The notes beneath the pieces were generated by a model, which made no database searches, had not been told where the DNA came from, and saw only the letters and a program-made list of their open reading frames with translations. From NCBI GenBank assembly GCA_016946835.1, contig JACVTC010000137.1:120001-184000 (forward strand): a DNA stretch of 64,000 nt. Reading direction: 5' to 3'. This document shows, piece after piece, positions 1-14,079 of the stretch (the first letter of the stretch is position 1; each line of letters opens with the position of its first letter). Position numbers and translations under genes: made by a program. This DNA comes from Neocallimastix lanati (nom. inval.) (Eukaryota; Neocallimastigomycota; Neocallimastigomycetes; Neocallimastigales; Neocallimastigaceae).

Positions 1-19
1 AATAACTTCATTAATAAAT

Positions 20-268
20 TTAATAATTTTTACCATTTATACTTTCAATAATCCATTTAGAATAATCACTTTTATTTGTTTCAAAATTCAAAGTGCTAGC
101 ATCTAAACAGTAATCACGAGGATCTTCCTTATTCTTAATACAGATGTGTTTATTATCAACTATATTGAAATGAATGTGATGATTTATTTGTTGGTCAGCA
201 TCGTTACAATTAATTATTCTTGTATTTTGAGAATTCATAGCATATAAGCATTTACCAGTAGCATCTAA
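20..268 (-). pseudogene. Fragment of an unrecognised protein, C-terminal end
   Basis: An open frame of 72 residues from its first ATG (position 238), ending at a stop at 20-22. The frame stays open upstream of the ATG to an in-frame TAA at 269-271. The translated piece has a recurring CLDA/LDATGKC pattern and a late Trp (KWIIES), loosely like repeats of a beta-trefoil lectin, but this is not enough to assign a family. Upstream sequence to about 360 is more complex than the surrounding AT-rich DNA, which suggests a longer gene interrupted by stops. I do not recognise the protein. It may be a pseudogene, or the last exon of a gene whose earlier exon I cannot define. Confidence 0.35.
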
Positions 269-271
269 TTA

Positions 272-2298
272 AAGTTGATCATTTTTATATGTCTATTCAC
301 TTTAATTACAATCACCTCACAAAACTATAGTGTTATTAGAATATAAATATATTAAACATAATTTAATATTGAAGTATTTTCTTTAAAAATTAATTATTTT
401 ATTTTATTTATCAAAAGGAATAACTTCGATATTAATAAAAATAATTTTTATTAACTTTTGAATTAATATTTTTTTTTTCTAATAAAATAATTATTGGCAT
501 ATAAAAACATTTTTAATTTTATTATTTCATAGGAGGTTTTGGTTATATATACGGATATTATGTTGAACTTATTTATATAATATTATAATGAATTTTAAAA
601 ATTAGATTAATGGTCTGGTAGCTATTTATATCTACAGCTTACAGTAAATCACTTGAGATCAACAAAAATTATTTTTATAATTTTAATAGTACATTTAAGT
701 ATAATAGAAAAGGATAAGGTTCATTAAAATAATTATTTAAAATAATGTTTCAAAATTTTAAAAATTTGAAATATAAAATATTTTTTTATGGTATTTTTTA
801 TTTATAAAAATAAAGTACATTGAAAATTTAGTTAAATAATAAAAATAAAAAATTTTTTTTAATTATTAGAATAAAGGTAAATATATATATATATATACGA
901 TAAATTTTATAATAGATTAAAAATAAATAAAATAAAAATAAATAAATAGAGCAAAGTAAATATAATTAAAATTTTTTTTTATTTAATAAATAATTCATTA
1001 TAAAATTTTATGATTTAATAGTAAAGTACTTCCATATATATTTATATTTAATTAAAAAAAATATTCATTAAAAATATAATATATAATATTAAAAAGAAAA
1101 ATTAAACAACGATATATAATATTATTATTAGTTAATGATAATTATAATATTATAATAAATATAATATATATTTTTTAATAGTACTATTTAATCAAGATAC
1201 TTTTATTTTAATTTATAATTAAAATAAAGCATATCGAATTCAATTTCAATTATTAAAATGGAAAAAAAAATACAAAATTATAGAAATTTAGCAATAAGTC
1301 ATGTTTTTTTTTTTTTAATTACAATATAAAACAATAGCAATTACAAAAAAAAAAAAAAAAATAGGTTATATTATTATGAACAATATAATTTATTATGAAA
1401 TGAGAATATTCAATTATTAAATAATATTTATAAAACTTAATATTTTCTTGGACATTTATATATAAAAATACATATTTATTTAAAAAATTAAGTTTTTATA
1501 TTAGGAAAAATTTTTAAGAAATTTATGATATATAACTGTCATAATATTATTTCAATGATAATCTTTTATTAAATTTTTTGATATTTTTTTATGTAATTTA
1601 TTTTTTTTTTCTCCGTTTAATTATTAATTAGATTACTAATTAATTTTTTTTTGTGTATACATATATATATTATTTATTTTTTTTTATTATTCATTGATTT
1701 ATATAATTTGGTTACACAATTTAATTAATATTTTCATTTATATAAATTTTAAAATTTGTTAAATGTCTTAGGTATAAATTAAAAAATATATATATATAAA
1801 TATATATATTAAAATTGTAATTATAATTTTTTTTTTTTTTCTAATAGTTCAATAATTTTTTTTTTTTAATACTAAGAAATGCCAATATTTTCATTAGGTA
1901 ATTTAATGTTGATAGTATTAAAATTTTTTTCATTAAAATAAATATAATGTTATGATAATAATAAAAAATTAATAAACAATAATAAGGATGGATGAGATTG
2001 GTGATATAATTTATTAAAAAAATATGATATTGTTAAAATATATAATAGTGAAGTAATAATAATAAAAAAAAAAATAGAGAAGAAAAGGAAAAGGAAAAAA
2101 TAAAAAAGTATAATATTTTTATTATAAATTTATTTTTATTATAAATTTTTTTCTTTAAAAAATATAAAATTAAAAATATAAATATTAAAAAATTTTTCTT
2201 TATTTTTCATTTTTTTTTTTGTTTTTTAAAAATTAAAATTAAATAATATATTATTTAATTTATTTTGAAATTCATAATAATAATATTAATTATATTTC

Positions 2299-2329
<31 letters not shown>

Positions 2330-2424
2330 ATAACAATAATAAAATAATATATTAATATTTATTTATATATTAACATTAAATATATTTCAAAAAATATTTT
2401 TTCTTTATTTGATATAAATTAAAA
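272..2424. other. AT-rich spacer; 5' flank of array unit 1
   Basis: No coding region is visible. From 1011 the sequence matches the 5' flank of the other five array genes (anchor TGATTTAATAGTAAAGTA), so this is the left edge of unit 1. It contains poly-T and poly-A runs, a poly-A run near 2299-2327, and the conserved upstream motif listed separately. Confidence 0.6.
1986..2000 (+). promoter_or_regulatory. Conserved upstream motif GGATGGATGAGATTG of unit 1
   Basis: A 15-bp GC-containing word 425 bp upstream of the unit 1 start codon. The same word lies at 6796-6810, 17166-17180, 22772-22786 and 27587-27601, about 390-405 bp upstream of the start codons of units 2, 4, 5 and 6. In unit 3 it is truncated to AGAGATTG (about 11534). 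It stands out in DNA that is otherwise almost pure A/T. It may be a promoter element or just part of the duplicated flank. Confidence 0.35.
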
Positions 2425-3613
2425 ATGAAACTTATTGATATATTATTTTTATCTTTATTTTTTGTTTATTCTTTAGCTGCCACAAGTAAAAATTCATTAA
2501 TATTTATATATTTTTTTTTTAAAAATTTTATTTTTATTAAATTAATAACAAAAAAAAAATTTTTTTTTATTTAATTATTTTATAATACATATAGCTACTA
2601 AAACTATTCCAGCTTCTCTTTTATCCAAAAATTCCACTAAAACTCTTCCAATCGCCAATGCTACTTCAAAAACTCTTCCAGTAAATAATGTTACTTCTAA
2701 AACTATTCCAATCGTAAATGCTACTTCTAAAACTCTTCCAATTGCCAATGCTACTTCTAAAACTCTTCCAATCGCCAATGTTACATCTAAAACTCTTCCA
2801 GTAAATAATGTTACTACTAAAACTCTTCCAGTAAATAACGTTACTTCTAAAACTCTTCCAGTAAATAATGTTACTTCTAAAACTCTTCCAGTAAATAATG
2901 TTACTTCTAAAACTCTTCCAGTAAATAATGTTACTTCTAAAACTCTTCCAATTGCTAATGCTACTTCAAAAACTCTTCCAGTAAATAATGTTACTACTAA
3001 AACTCTTCCAATCGCCAATGCTACTTCTAAAACTCTTCCAGTAAACAATGTTACTACTAAAACTCTTCCAGTAAATAATGTTACTACTAAAACTCTTCCA
3101 GTAAATAATGTTACTACTAAAACTATTCCAGTAAACAATGTTACTACTAAAACTCTTCCAGTAAATAATGTTACTACTAAAACTCTTCCAGTAAATAATG
3201 TTACTACTAAAACTCTTCCAGTAAATAATGTCACTACTAAAACTCTTCCAATTGCCAATGCTACATCTAAAACTCTTCCAGTAAATAATGTTACTACTAA
3301 AACTCTTCCAGTAAGTAATGTTACTTCTAAAACTCTTCCAGTAAATAATGTTACTTCTAAAACTCTTCCAGTAAATAATGTTACTTCTAAAACTTTTCCA
3401 GTAAACAATGCTACTACTTCTTCTAACACAAGCGTTCAAACTAACTCATCAGATTATTATTATAGTTGTGGAGCTCAAGATTGGGATTGTAAAACTCAAA
3501 AATCTAATGAATGTTATGCCACCCTTAATCAGTGTTGGACTCAGCCATGGGATTCATCACTTCCAGAAAAATGTAATGCTATTAATGCTGTCTGTGCTAA
3601 AATTTGGAGTTAA
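2425..3613 (+). CDS. Secreted sequon-repeat glycoprotein, array gene 1
   Basis: Exon 1 (2425-2485) encodes a signal peptide, MKLIDILFLSLFFVYSLAAT. A GT-AG intron (2486-2594, phase 1) follows, and exon 2 is 2595-3613. The protein is 359 residues. After the leader TKTIPASLLSKNST come 26 uninterrupted 10-residue repeats in perfect 30-bp register, consensus KTLP[VI]xN[VA]T[TS]. Every repeat has an N-x-T sequon and further Thr/Ser suited to O-glycosylation. The C-terminal ~52 residues form a cysteine module spaced C-x6-C-x7-C-x6-C-x12-C-x6-C, ending KIWS. There is no hydrophobic C-terminus, so a GPI anchor is unlikely. The domain is not one I can name. A wall, mucilage or adhesion role is inference from the mucin-like composition. 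The start was chosen because the signal peptide and splice site are conserved in all six copies. Confidence 0.85.
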
Positions 3614-4720
<1,107 letters not shown>

Positions 4721-4884
4721 GCCATAAAATCGTGCTAGAAAATCTCAGCAATAATATGTATGGTTAGAGCACCAATGCTGAATAAACAGTAAGGCTGTCC
4801 AGTAGGGACTATATCCACAAAGTATTGTAACTACCTTAATATTCCCATGTTTTGAGGGGGGCATAGGGCGGTACACAACCGGAA
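4721..4884. repeat. 164-bp GC-enriched repeat, copy 1 (possible LTR)
   Basis: A segment of clearly higher GC content, running from GCCATAAAATCGTGCTAG to GGCGGTACACAACCGG. Four near-identical copies lie at 9589-9753, 15109-15272, 20683-20846 and 25527-25690. In units 3 and 4 it sits upstream (minus orientation) of a copia PBS and gag, so it may be the U3/R part of that element's LTR. A local hairpin is visible around CCCATG...CATAGGG. No tRNA or spliceosomal RNA signature was recognised. Confidence 0.5.
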
Positions 4885-5785
4885 ATAAAAAAAAAATATA
4901 TATATATATATAATATACATATAAGTCATAAATGTTATCAGAAAATATATTAATATCATATAATTATTTTAAAAATAATATTATTAATTAACTATGATGA
5001 ACTTTATTTTTAACAATTTTTTATTTTATTTTATAATTAAAAATATTTATCAAAATTAAAAACTTTAAAAATTAATAAATTAATAAATTAAAAAATTTAA
5101 AAAAATTTAAAAATTTAAAAATATTAATGAAATAAAAATGAAATAAATGATAAAAAAAGAGATTAAAAAGATATTAATTAAAATAAATTAATTAAATAAT
5201 TTAATTAAATATTATATTTCAATAGATTTAATTTTAAATTGTTTCATTATCATTATTATTATCATTATTTTTTTTTTTTGACAGAGACAAAAGTCACCAA
5301 TAAGAAAAACTTAAAAAAAAGAGATAATCTTAGTTAATAATATGAATTCAACAATTATTTTATTATTAATATTTTTTTTTAATTAAACTAATATTAAATT
5401 ACATGTAATAAAAAGTTACATGTAATAATAAATATTTGAATAATGGATTAAAATATAATAAATTATATATATAAAATATATATCTGATTGAACTAGTTTT
5501 AACAGGTTTTATTTTTACAATTATTTATTAATATATATATATATATTTTTTGGTATAATTGATGAAAGTAAAAGTTCTATTTTTTTTTATTTTTATTTGG
5601 TATGTTTATATATTTTTATATAATGTATAATATTAATATAAAGGTAAAAATAAAAATAATAATAAAAAAAAAAGAAATAATTACAAGATATTATATATAA
5701 CAGTTTTTTTTTTCTTTTAATATTGATAAAATAAAAAAAAAATTCATCAAATATTATATATATAATTGATTTATTTTTTACTTTA

Positions 5786-5824
<39 letters not shown>

Positions 5825-7200
5825 ATATCAAATTAACATATTTTTTTTAATAAATAACACATTATAGAGTTATGATTTAATAGTAAAGTATTTCCATATA
5901 TATTTATATTTAATTAAAAAAATATTCATTAAAAATATAATATATAATATTAAAAAGAAAAATTAAACAACGATATATAATATTATAATATTATTATTAG
6001 TTAATGATTATTATAATATTATAATAAATATAATATATTTTTTAATTATTACTATTTAATCAATATATTTTTTTTAATTTATAATTAAAATAAAGCATAC
6101 CAAATTCAATTCCAATTATTAAAATAGGAAAAAAAATGCAAAATTATAGAAATTTAGTATTAAGTCATACTTTTTTTTTTATTATAATATAAACAATAAT
6201 AATTACAAAAAAAAAAAAAAAAAAAAAAAACAGGTCTTACTATTATGAATAATATAAATTGAAATGAGAATATATAAATGTCCAAGAAAATATTAAATAT
6301 TTACAATAGAAAAAGTTTTTAAGAAATTTATGATATTTAACTGTCATAATATTATCACAATGATAATCTTACAATTTAATATTTTGATATTTTTTCATGT
6401 AATTTTATTTTTTTTTTCTCCGTTTAATTATTAATTATAATAATTATTAATTTAATTCTGTTATATATACATTTATATATATAATTTATTTTTTTATTAT
6501 TATTTATTGATTTATAAAAATTGGTTTCACAATTTATATTAATTTTTTCATTTATATAAAATTTAAAATTTGTAAAATGACTTCAGTATTAAATTAAAAA
6601 TATATATATATTTTATAATTATATATTAAAATTGTAATTATATAAGTTTTTTTTTTTTTTAATAGTTCAATAATTTTTTTTTTTTGAAATACTAAGAAAT
6701 GCTTATATTTTTAGTAGATAATATTAAAATTTTTTTCATTAAAATAAAATATACAATGTTAGGATAATAATAAAAATTAATATAAACAATAATAAGGATG
6801 GATGAGATTGATGATATAATTTATTAAAAAAATTATGATATTGTTAAAATATATAATAATGAAATAATAATAATAAAAAAAAAAAAATAGAAAAGAAAAA
6901 AAAGGAAAAAGAAAAAGGAAAAGAAAAATACTTTTATTATAAATTTTTCTTTTTAAAAAATAAAAAATAAAAACTATAAATATTAAAAAATTTTTCTTTA
7001 GTTTTCATTTTTTTTTTTTTTTTAAAAAAATAAAATTAAATAATATATTATTTAATTTAATTTGAAATTTATAATAATAAAATTAACTAAATTTAAAAAA
7101 AAATAATAACAATAATAAAAAAATATTTAAATATTTATTTATATATTAACATTAAATATATTTCAAAAAATATTTTTTTTTTATTTGATATAAATTAAAA
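4885..7200. other. AT-rich spacer between units 1 and 2
   Basis: No gene seen. It contains conserved unit sequence, poly-T runs (about 5791-5818), a poly-A run near 6207-6230 and the 5' flank of gene 2 from the anchor at 5873. The word GTCACCAATAAGAAAAAC near 5292 recurs in later units. Confidence 0.55.
6796..6810 (+). promoter_or_regulatory. Conserved upstream motif, unit 2
   Basis: Copy of GGATGGATGAGATTG, 391 bp upstream of the gene 2 start codon. Confidence 0.35.
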
Positions 7201-8476
7201 ATGAAACTTATTAATATATTATTTTTATCTTTATTTTTTGTTTATTCTTTAGCTGCCACAAGTAAAAATTCATTAATACATTTATAATTTTCTTTTAAAA
7301 TTTTATTCTTATAAAATTAATAACAAAAAAAATTTTTTTTTATTTAATAATTATATAATACATATAGCTACTAAAACTATTCCAGCTTCTCTTTTATCCA
7401 AAAATTCCACTAAAACTCTTCCAATCGTCAATGCTACATCTAAAACTCTTCCAATTGCCAATGCTACTTCTAAAACTCTTCTAGTAAATAATGTTACTAC
7501 TAAAACTCTTCCAGTAAATAATGTTACTTCTAAAACTCTTCCAATTGCCAATGCTACTTCTAAAACTCTTCCAATTGCCAATGTTACTTCTAAAACTCTT
7601 CCAATTGCCAATGTTACTACTAAAACTCTACTAGTAAGTAATGTTACTTCTAAAACTCTACCAGTAAGTAATGTTACTTCTAAAACTCTTCCAGTAAATA
7701 ATGTTACTACTAAAACTCTACCAGTAAATAATGTTACTACTAAAACTCTTCCAGTAAATAATGTTACATCTAAAACTCTTCCAGTAAATAATGTTACTAC
7801 TAAAACTCTTCCAATAAACAATGTTACTACTAAAACTCTTCCAGTAAATAATGTTACTACTAAAACTCTTCCAGTAAACAATGTTACTACTAAAACTCTT
7901 CCAATAAATAATGTTACTACTAAAACTCTTCCAATCGCCAATGCTACAACTAAAACTCTTCCAATCGCTAATATTACTTCTAAAACTCTACCAGTAAATA
8001 ATGTTACTACTAAAACTCTTCCAGTAAACAATGTTACTTCTAAAACTCTTCCAGTAAACAATGTTACTACTAAAACTCTTCCAGTAAACAATGTTACTAC
8101 TAAAACTCTTCCAATCGCCAATGCTACAACTAAAACTCTTCCAATCGCTAATATTACTTCTAAAACTCTACCAGTAAATAATGTTACTACTAAAACTCTT
8201 CCAGTAAACAATGTTACTTCTAAAACTCTTCCAGTAAACAATGTTACTACTAAAACTCTTCCAATCGCTAATGCTACTACTTCTTCTAATACTAGCGTTC
8301 AAACTAACTCATCAGATTATTATTATAGTTGTGGAGCTCAAGATTGGGATTGTAAAACTCAAAAATCTAATGAATGTTATGCCACCCTTAATCAATGTTG
8401 GACTCAACCATGGGATTCATCACTTCCAGAAAAATGTAATGCCATTAATGCTGTTTGTGCTAAAATTTGGAGTTAA
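7201..8476 (+). CDS. Secreted sequon-repeat glycoprotein, array gene 2
   Basis: Exon 1 is 7201-7261, the intron 7262-7367 and exon 2 7368-8476, giving 389 residues. This is the longest copy, with 29 repeats. The signal peptide differs from gene 1 by one residue (MKLINILF). A six-repeat block (180 bp) is duplicated in tandem inside the array: the stretch from 7931 recurs from 8111. Two repeats read KTLL instead of KTLP. All repeats keep the N-x-T sequon. The C-terminal six-Cys module is essentially identical to that of gene 1. Confidence 0.85.
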
Positions 8477-9588
<1,112 letters not shown>

Positions 9589-9753
9589 GCCATAAAATCG
9601 TGCTAGAAAATCTCAGCAATAATATGTATGATTAGAGCGCCAATGCTGAATAAACAGTAAGGCTGTCCAGTAGGGACTATATCCACAAAGTATTGTGACT
9701 ACCTTAATATTCCCATATCTTGAGGGGGGCATAGGGCGGTACACAACCGGAAA
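9589..9753. repeat. GC-enriched repeat, copy 2
   Basis: Second copy of the ~164-bp segment, differing from copy 1 at only a few positions. A short minus-strand open frame of 70 residues crosses it but does not persist in the other copies. Confidence 0.5.
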
Positions 9754-10441
9754 TAAAAAAAAAATATATATATATATAATATACATATAAGTCATAAATG
9801 TTATCAGAAAATATATTAATATCATATAATTATTTTAAAAATAATATTATTAATTAACTATGATGAACTTTATTTTTAACAATTTTTTATTTTATTTTAT
9901 AATTAAAAATATTTATCAAAATTAAAAACTTTAAAAATTAATAAATTAATAAATTAAAAAATTTAAAAAAATTTAAAAATTTAAAAAATTAATGAAATAA
10001 AAATGAAATAAATGATAAAAAAAAAGAGATTAAAAAGATATTAATTAAAATAAATTAATTAAATAATTTAATTAAATATTATATTTCAATAGATTTAATT
10101 TTAAATTGTTTCATTATCATTATTATTATCATTATTTTTTTTTTTTTGACAGAGAATCTATGAGAGAGACAAAAGTCACCAATAAGAAAAACTTTAAAAA
10201 AAATAGATAATCTTAGTTAATAATATGAATTCAACAATTATTTTATTTTTATTATTATTATTTTTAATTAAATTAATATTATATTATATGTAATAATAAA
10301 TATTTGAATAATGGATTATTTTTAAATAAATAATTATTTTTAATTTGTATTATTGTATATCTTTATATAATATTTATTATTAATATAAAAGTAAAAATAA
10401 TAATAAAAAAAAGGAAATAATAATAAGATATTATAACTAAT

Positions 10442-10488
<47 letters not shown>

Positions 10489-10951
10489 GATAAAATAAAA
10501 AAAAAAATTCATTAAATATTATATATATATATAATTAATTTACTTTTTTATTTTATCTTTTTTTTTGTTTTTATAATTATATCAAATTAACATATTTTTT
10601 TTTTTAATAATAACTCATTATAGAGTATTGATTTAATAGTAAAGTATTTCCATATATATTTATATTTAAAAAAATATTCATTAAAAATATAATATATAAT
10701 ATTAAAAAGAAAAATTAAACAATGATATATAATAATATTATTAGTTAATGATTATTATAATATTATAATAAATATAATATATTTTTTAAAAAGTACTATT
10801 TAATCAATATATTTTTATTTTAATTTATAATTAAAATAAAGTATTCCAAATTCAAATTCATTTATTAAAATGGAAAAATAAAATACAAAATTATAGAAAT
10901 TTAGTATTAAGTTATGTTTTTTTTTTATTATAATATAAACAATAATAATTA

Positions 10952-10984
<33 letters not shown>

Positions 10985-11929
10985 AGGTCATATTACTATG
11001 AATAATATAATTTGAAATGAGAATATATAAATGTCCAAGAAAATATTAGATTTTTACAATAGAAAAAGTTTTTAAGAAATTTATGATATTTAACTGTTAT
11101 AATATTATCACAATGATAATCTTATAATTTATATTTTAATATTCTTTCATGTAATTTTTTTTTTTTATTTCTCCGTTTAATTATTAATTATAATAATTAT
11201 AATTTAATTCTGTTATATATATATTTATATATATAATTTATTTTTTTATTATTATTTATTGATTTATAAAAAATGGTTTCACAATTTATATTAATTTTTC
11301 ATTTAAAATTTGTAGAATGACTTTGGTATTAAATTAAAAAAAAATATATATATTTTATAAGTATATATTAAAGTTGTAATTATTAAAGTTTTTTTTTATT
11401 TAATAGATCAATTATTTTTTTTTGAAATACTAAGAAATGCCTATATTTTTAGTCTATAGTATTAAAATTTTTTTCATTAAAATAAAATATATAATATTAG
11501 GATAATAATAAAAAAATTAATATAAACAATAATAAGAGATTGATGATATAATTTATTAAAAAAAATATGATATTGTTAAAATATATAATAATGAAATAAT
11601 AATAAAAAAAAAAAAATAGAAAAGAAAAAAAAGGAAAAAAAAAAAGGAAAAGAAAAATACTTTTATTATAAATTTTTCTTTTTAAAAAATAAAAAATAAA
11701 AACTATAAATATTAAAAAATTTTTCTTTAGTTTTCATTTTTTTTTTTTTTTTTAAAAAATTAAAATTAAATAATATATTATTTAATTTAATTTGAAATTT
11801 ATAATAATAAAATTAACTAAATTTAAAAAAAAATAATAACAATAATAAAAAAATATTTAAATATTTATTTATATATTAACATTAAATATATTTCAAAAAA
11901 TATTTTTTTTTATTTGATATAAATTAAAA
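9754..11929. other. AT-rich spacer between units 2 and 3
   Basis: No gene seen. It contains a poly-T tract at about 10443-10480, a poly-A tract at about 10950-10983 and the 5' flank of gene 3 from 10629. The upstream motif is truncated here (about 11534). Confidence 0.55.
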
Positions 11930-13145
11930 ATGAAACTTATTAATATATTATTTTTATCTTTATTTTTTGTTTATTCTTTAGCTGCCACAAGTAAAAATTC
12001 ATTAATACATTTATAATTTTCTTTTAAAATTTTATTCTTATAAAATTAATAACAAAAAAAATTTTTTTTTATTTAATAATTATATAATACATATAGCTAC
12101 TAAAACTATTCCAGCTTCTCTTTTATCCAAAAATACCACTAAAACTCTTCCAATCGTCAATGCTACTTCTAAAACTCTTCCAATCGCCAATGCTACTTCT
12201 AAAACTCTTCTAGTAAATAATGTTACTACTAAAACTCTTCCAGTAAATAATGTTACTTCTAAAACTCTTCCAATTGCCAATGCTACTTCTAAAACTCTTC
12301 CAATTGCCAATGTTACTTCTAAAACTCTTCCAATTGCCAATGTTACTACTAAAACTCTACCAGTAAGTAATGTTACTTCTAAAACTCTACCAGTAAGTAA
12401 TGTTACTTCTAAAACTCTTCCAGTAAATAATGTTACTACTAAAACTCTTCCAGTAAATAATGTTACTTCTAAAACTCTTCCAATTGCCAATGCTACTTCT
12501 AAAACTCTTCCAATTGCCAATGTTACTTCTAAAACTCTTCCAATTGCCAATGTTACTACTAAAACTCTACCAGTAAGTAATGTTACTTCTAAAACTCTAC
12601 CAGTAAGTAATGTTACTTCTAAAACTCTTCCAGTAAATAATGTTACTACTAAAACTCTTCCAGTAAATAATGTTACATCTAAAACTCTTCCAGTAAATAA
12701 TGTTACTACTAAAACTCTTCCAATAAACAATGTTACTACTAAAACTCTTCCAATAAATAATGTTACTACTAAAACTCTTCCAATCGCCAATGCTACAACT
12801 AAAACTCTTCCAATCGCTAATATTACTTCTAAAACTCTACCAGTAAATAATGTTACTACTAAAACTCTTCCAGTAAACAATGTTACTTCTAAAACTCTTC
12901 CAGTAAACAATGTTACTACTAAAACTCTTCCAATCGCTAATGCTACTACTTCTTCTAATACTAGCGTTCAAACTAACTCATCAGATTATTATTATAGTTG
13001 TGGAGCTCAAGATTGGGATTGTAAAACTCAAAAATCTAATGAATGTTATGCCACTCTTAATCAATGTTGGAATCAACCATGGGATTCATCACTTCCAGAA
13101 AAATGTAATGCCATTAATGCTGTCTGTGCTAAAATTTGGAGTTAA
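11930..13145 (+). CDS. Secreted sequon-repeat glycoprotein, array gene 3
   Basis: Exon 1 is 11930-11990, the intron 11991-12096 and exon 2 12097-13145, giving 369 residues with 27 repeats. A seven-repeat block (210 bp) starting near 12271 is repeated near 12481, which shows recent unequal exchange within the array. The Cys module differs by one residue (WNQPW instead of WTQPW). Signal peptide, intron position and stop are as in the other copies. Confidence 0.85.
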
Positions 13146-14079
13146 AAAAAAATAAAAAAATATTCAATAAATAAAAAATAATAAGAATAAAAAAAGATAA
13201 AGTAAAAAAAAATTAAATAAAAAAAATAATATTAATAAAAATTTTAAAATTAAAAAACAAAAATAAAACAAACAATATATATAAAAATAACAATGAAAAA
13301 ATTTTTATAAAATTGTATTATATATATATATATATATTAATTATTATTATTAATTATATAATAATTTAAATAAAAAATTAAATATATATATAATATATAA
13401 TCATTAGTAAAAGGAACTAAACAAATAAAAAATAATAAAAATTAAATTTAAATTATTTTTTATTAAACAATTCAATGATATATATATTAACAATAAATAA
13501 ATATAATAAATAAAAATATAAATAAATAAACTATAACAATAATAATAGTAATAATAATAAAAAAGTACAATTTTAATACAAGTTTTTTTTTTTTTATTAT
13601 TAATTTTTTTATTTTTATTATTTTTTTTGTGGGATATAAAGAAAAAAATATTATTTAAAATTTCATTATATTCCATTTTTATAGATCTTTTTTTTTTTTA
13701 GTAATTTATTTAATTTTATTATTATTATTATTATTATTGTTATTATTATTATTTATTAATATTATTTATTATTATTGTTATTTTGGTAAAATAAGATTAA
13801 TGTTTCGAAATTGTTTAATTTTTTGTTGCTTTTACCATTTTATTTATATATATAAAGGAAATTTACTTATATTCATAAATATATTTATATTCAAATAATT
13901 AATTTTAAAAAATAAATAAAAAATAAAAGTTATAAAATAGAAATAAAAATAGAAATAAACATCATCAAACAATAAAATAAAAATAAAAAAAAGTATTCAT
14001 CTTTTTTTTTTTTTACTTTTATTTCATATTATATATATCTATATATTCAATTATCATTATTATTCTTATTTTTTTAGTT
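13146..14079. other. 3' flank of array gene 3
   Basis: AT-rich unit sequence with an imperfect ATT tract at about 13717-13792. No gene is visible. It differs from the unit 1 and 2 flanks but closely matches the flank of gene 6. Confidence 0.55.

Noticed and set aside
2575-3439. Long minus-strand open frames (up to ~296 residues; LFTGRVLEVT or NIIYWKSFSS repeats) across each repeat array
   Set aside because: They are antisense shadows of 30-bp repeats without stops in several frames. The + strand has a signal peptide, splice sites and a conserved Cys module. The same applies at 7351-8241, 12080-12910, 17736-18567, 23343-24237 and 28157-28958.
9613-9825. 70-residue minus-strand frame over the GC-enriched repeat
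   Set aside because: Not kept open in the other four copies and starts in low-complexity sequence; better explained as LTR or non-coding sequence.
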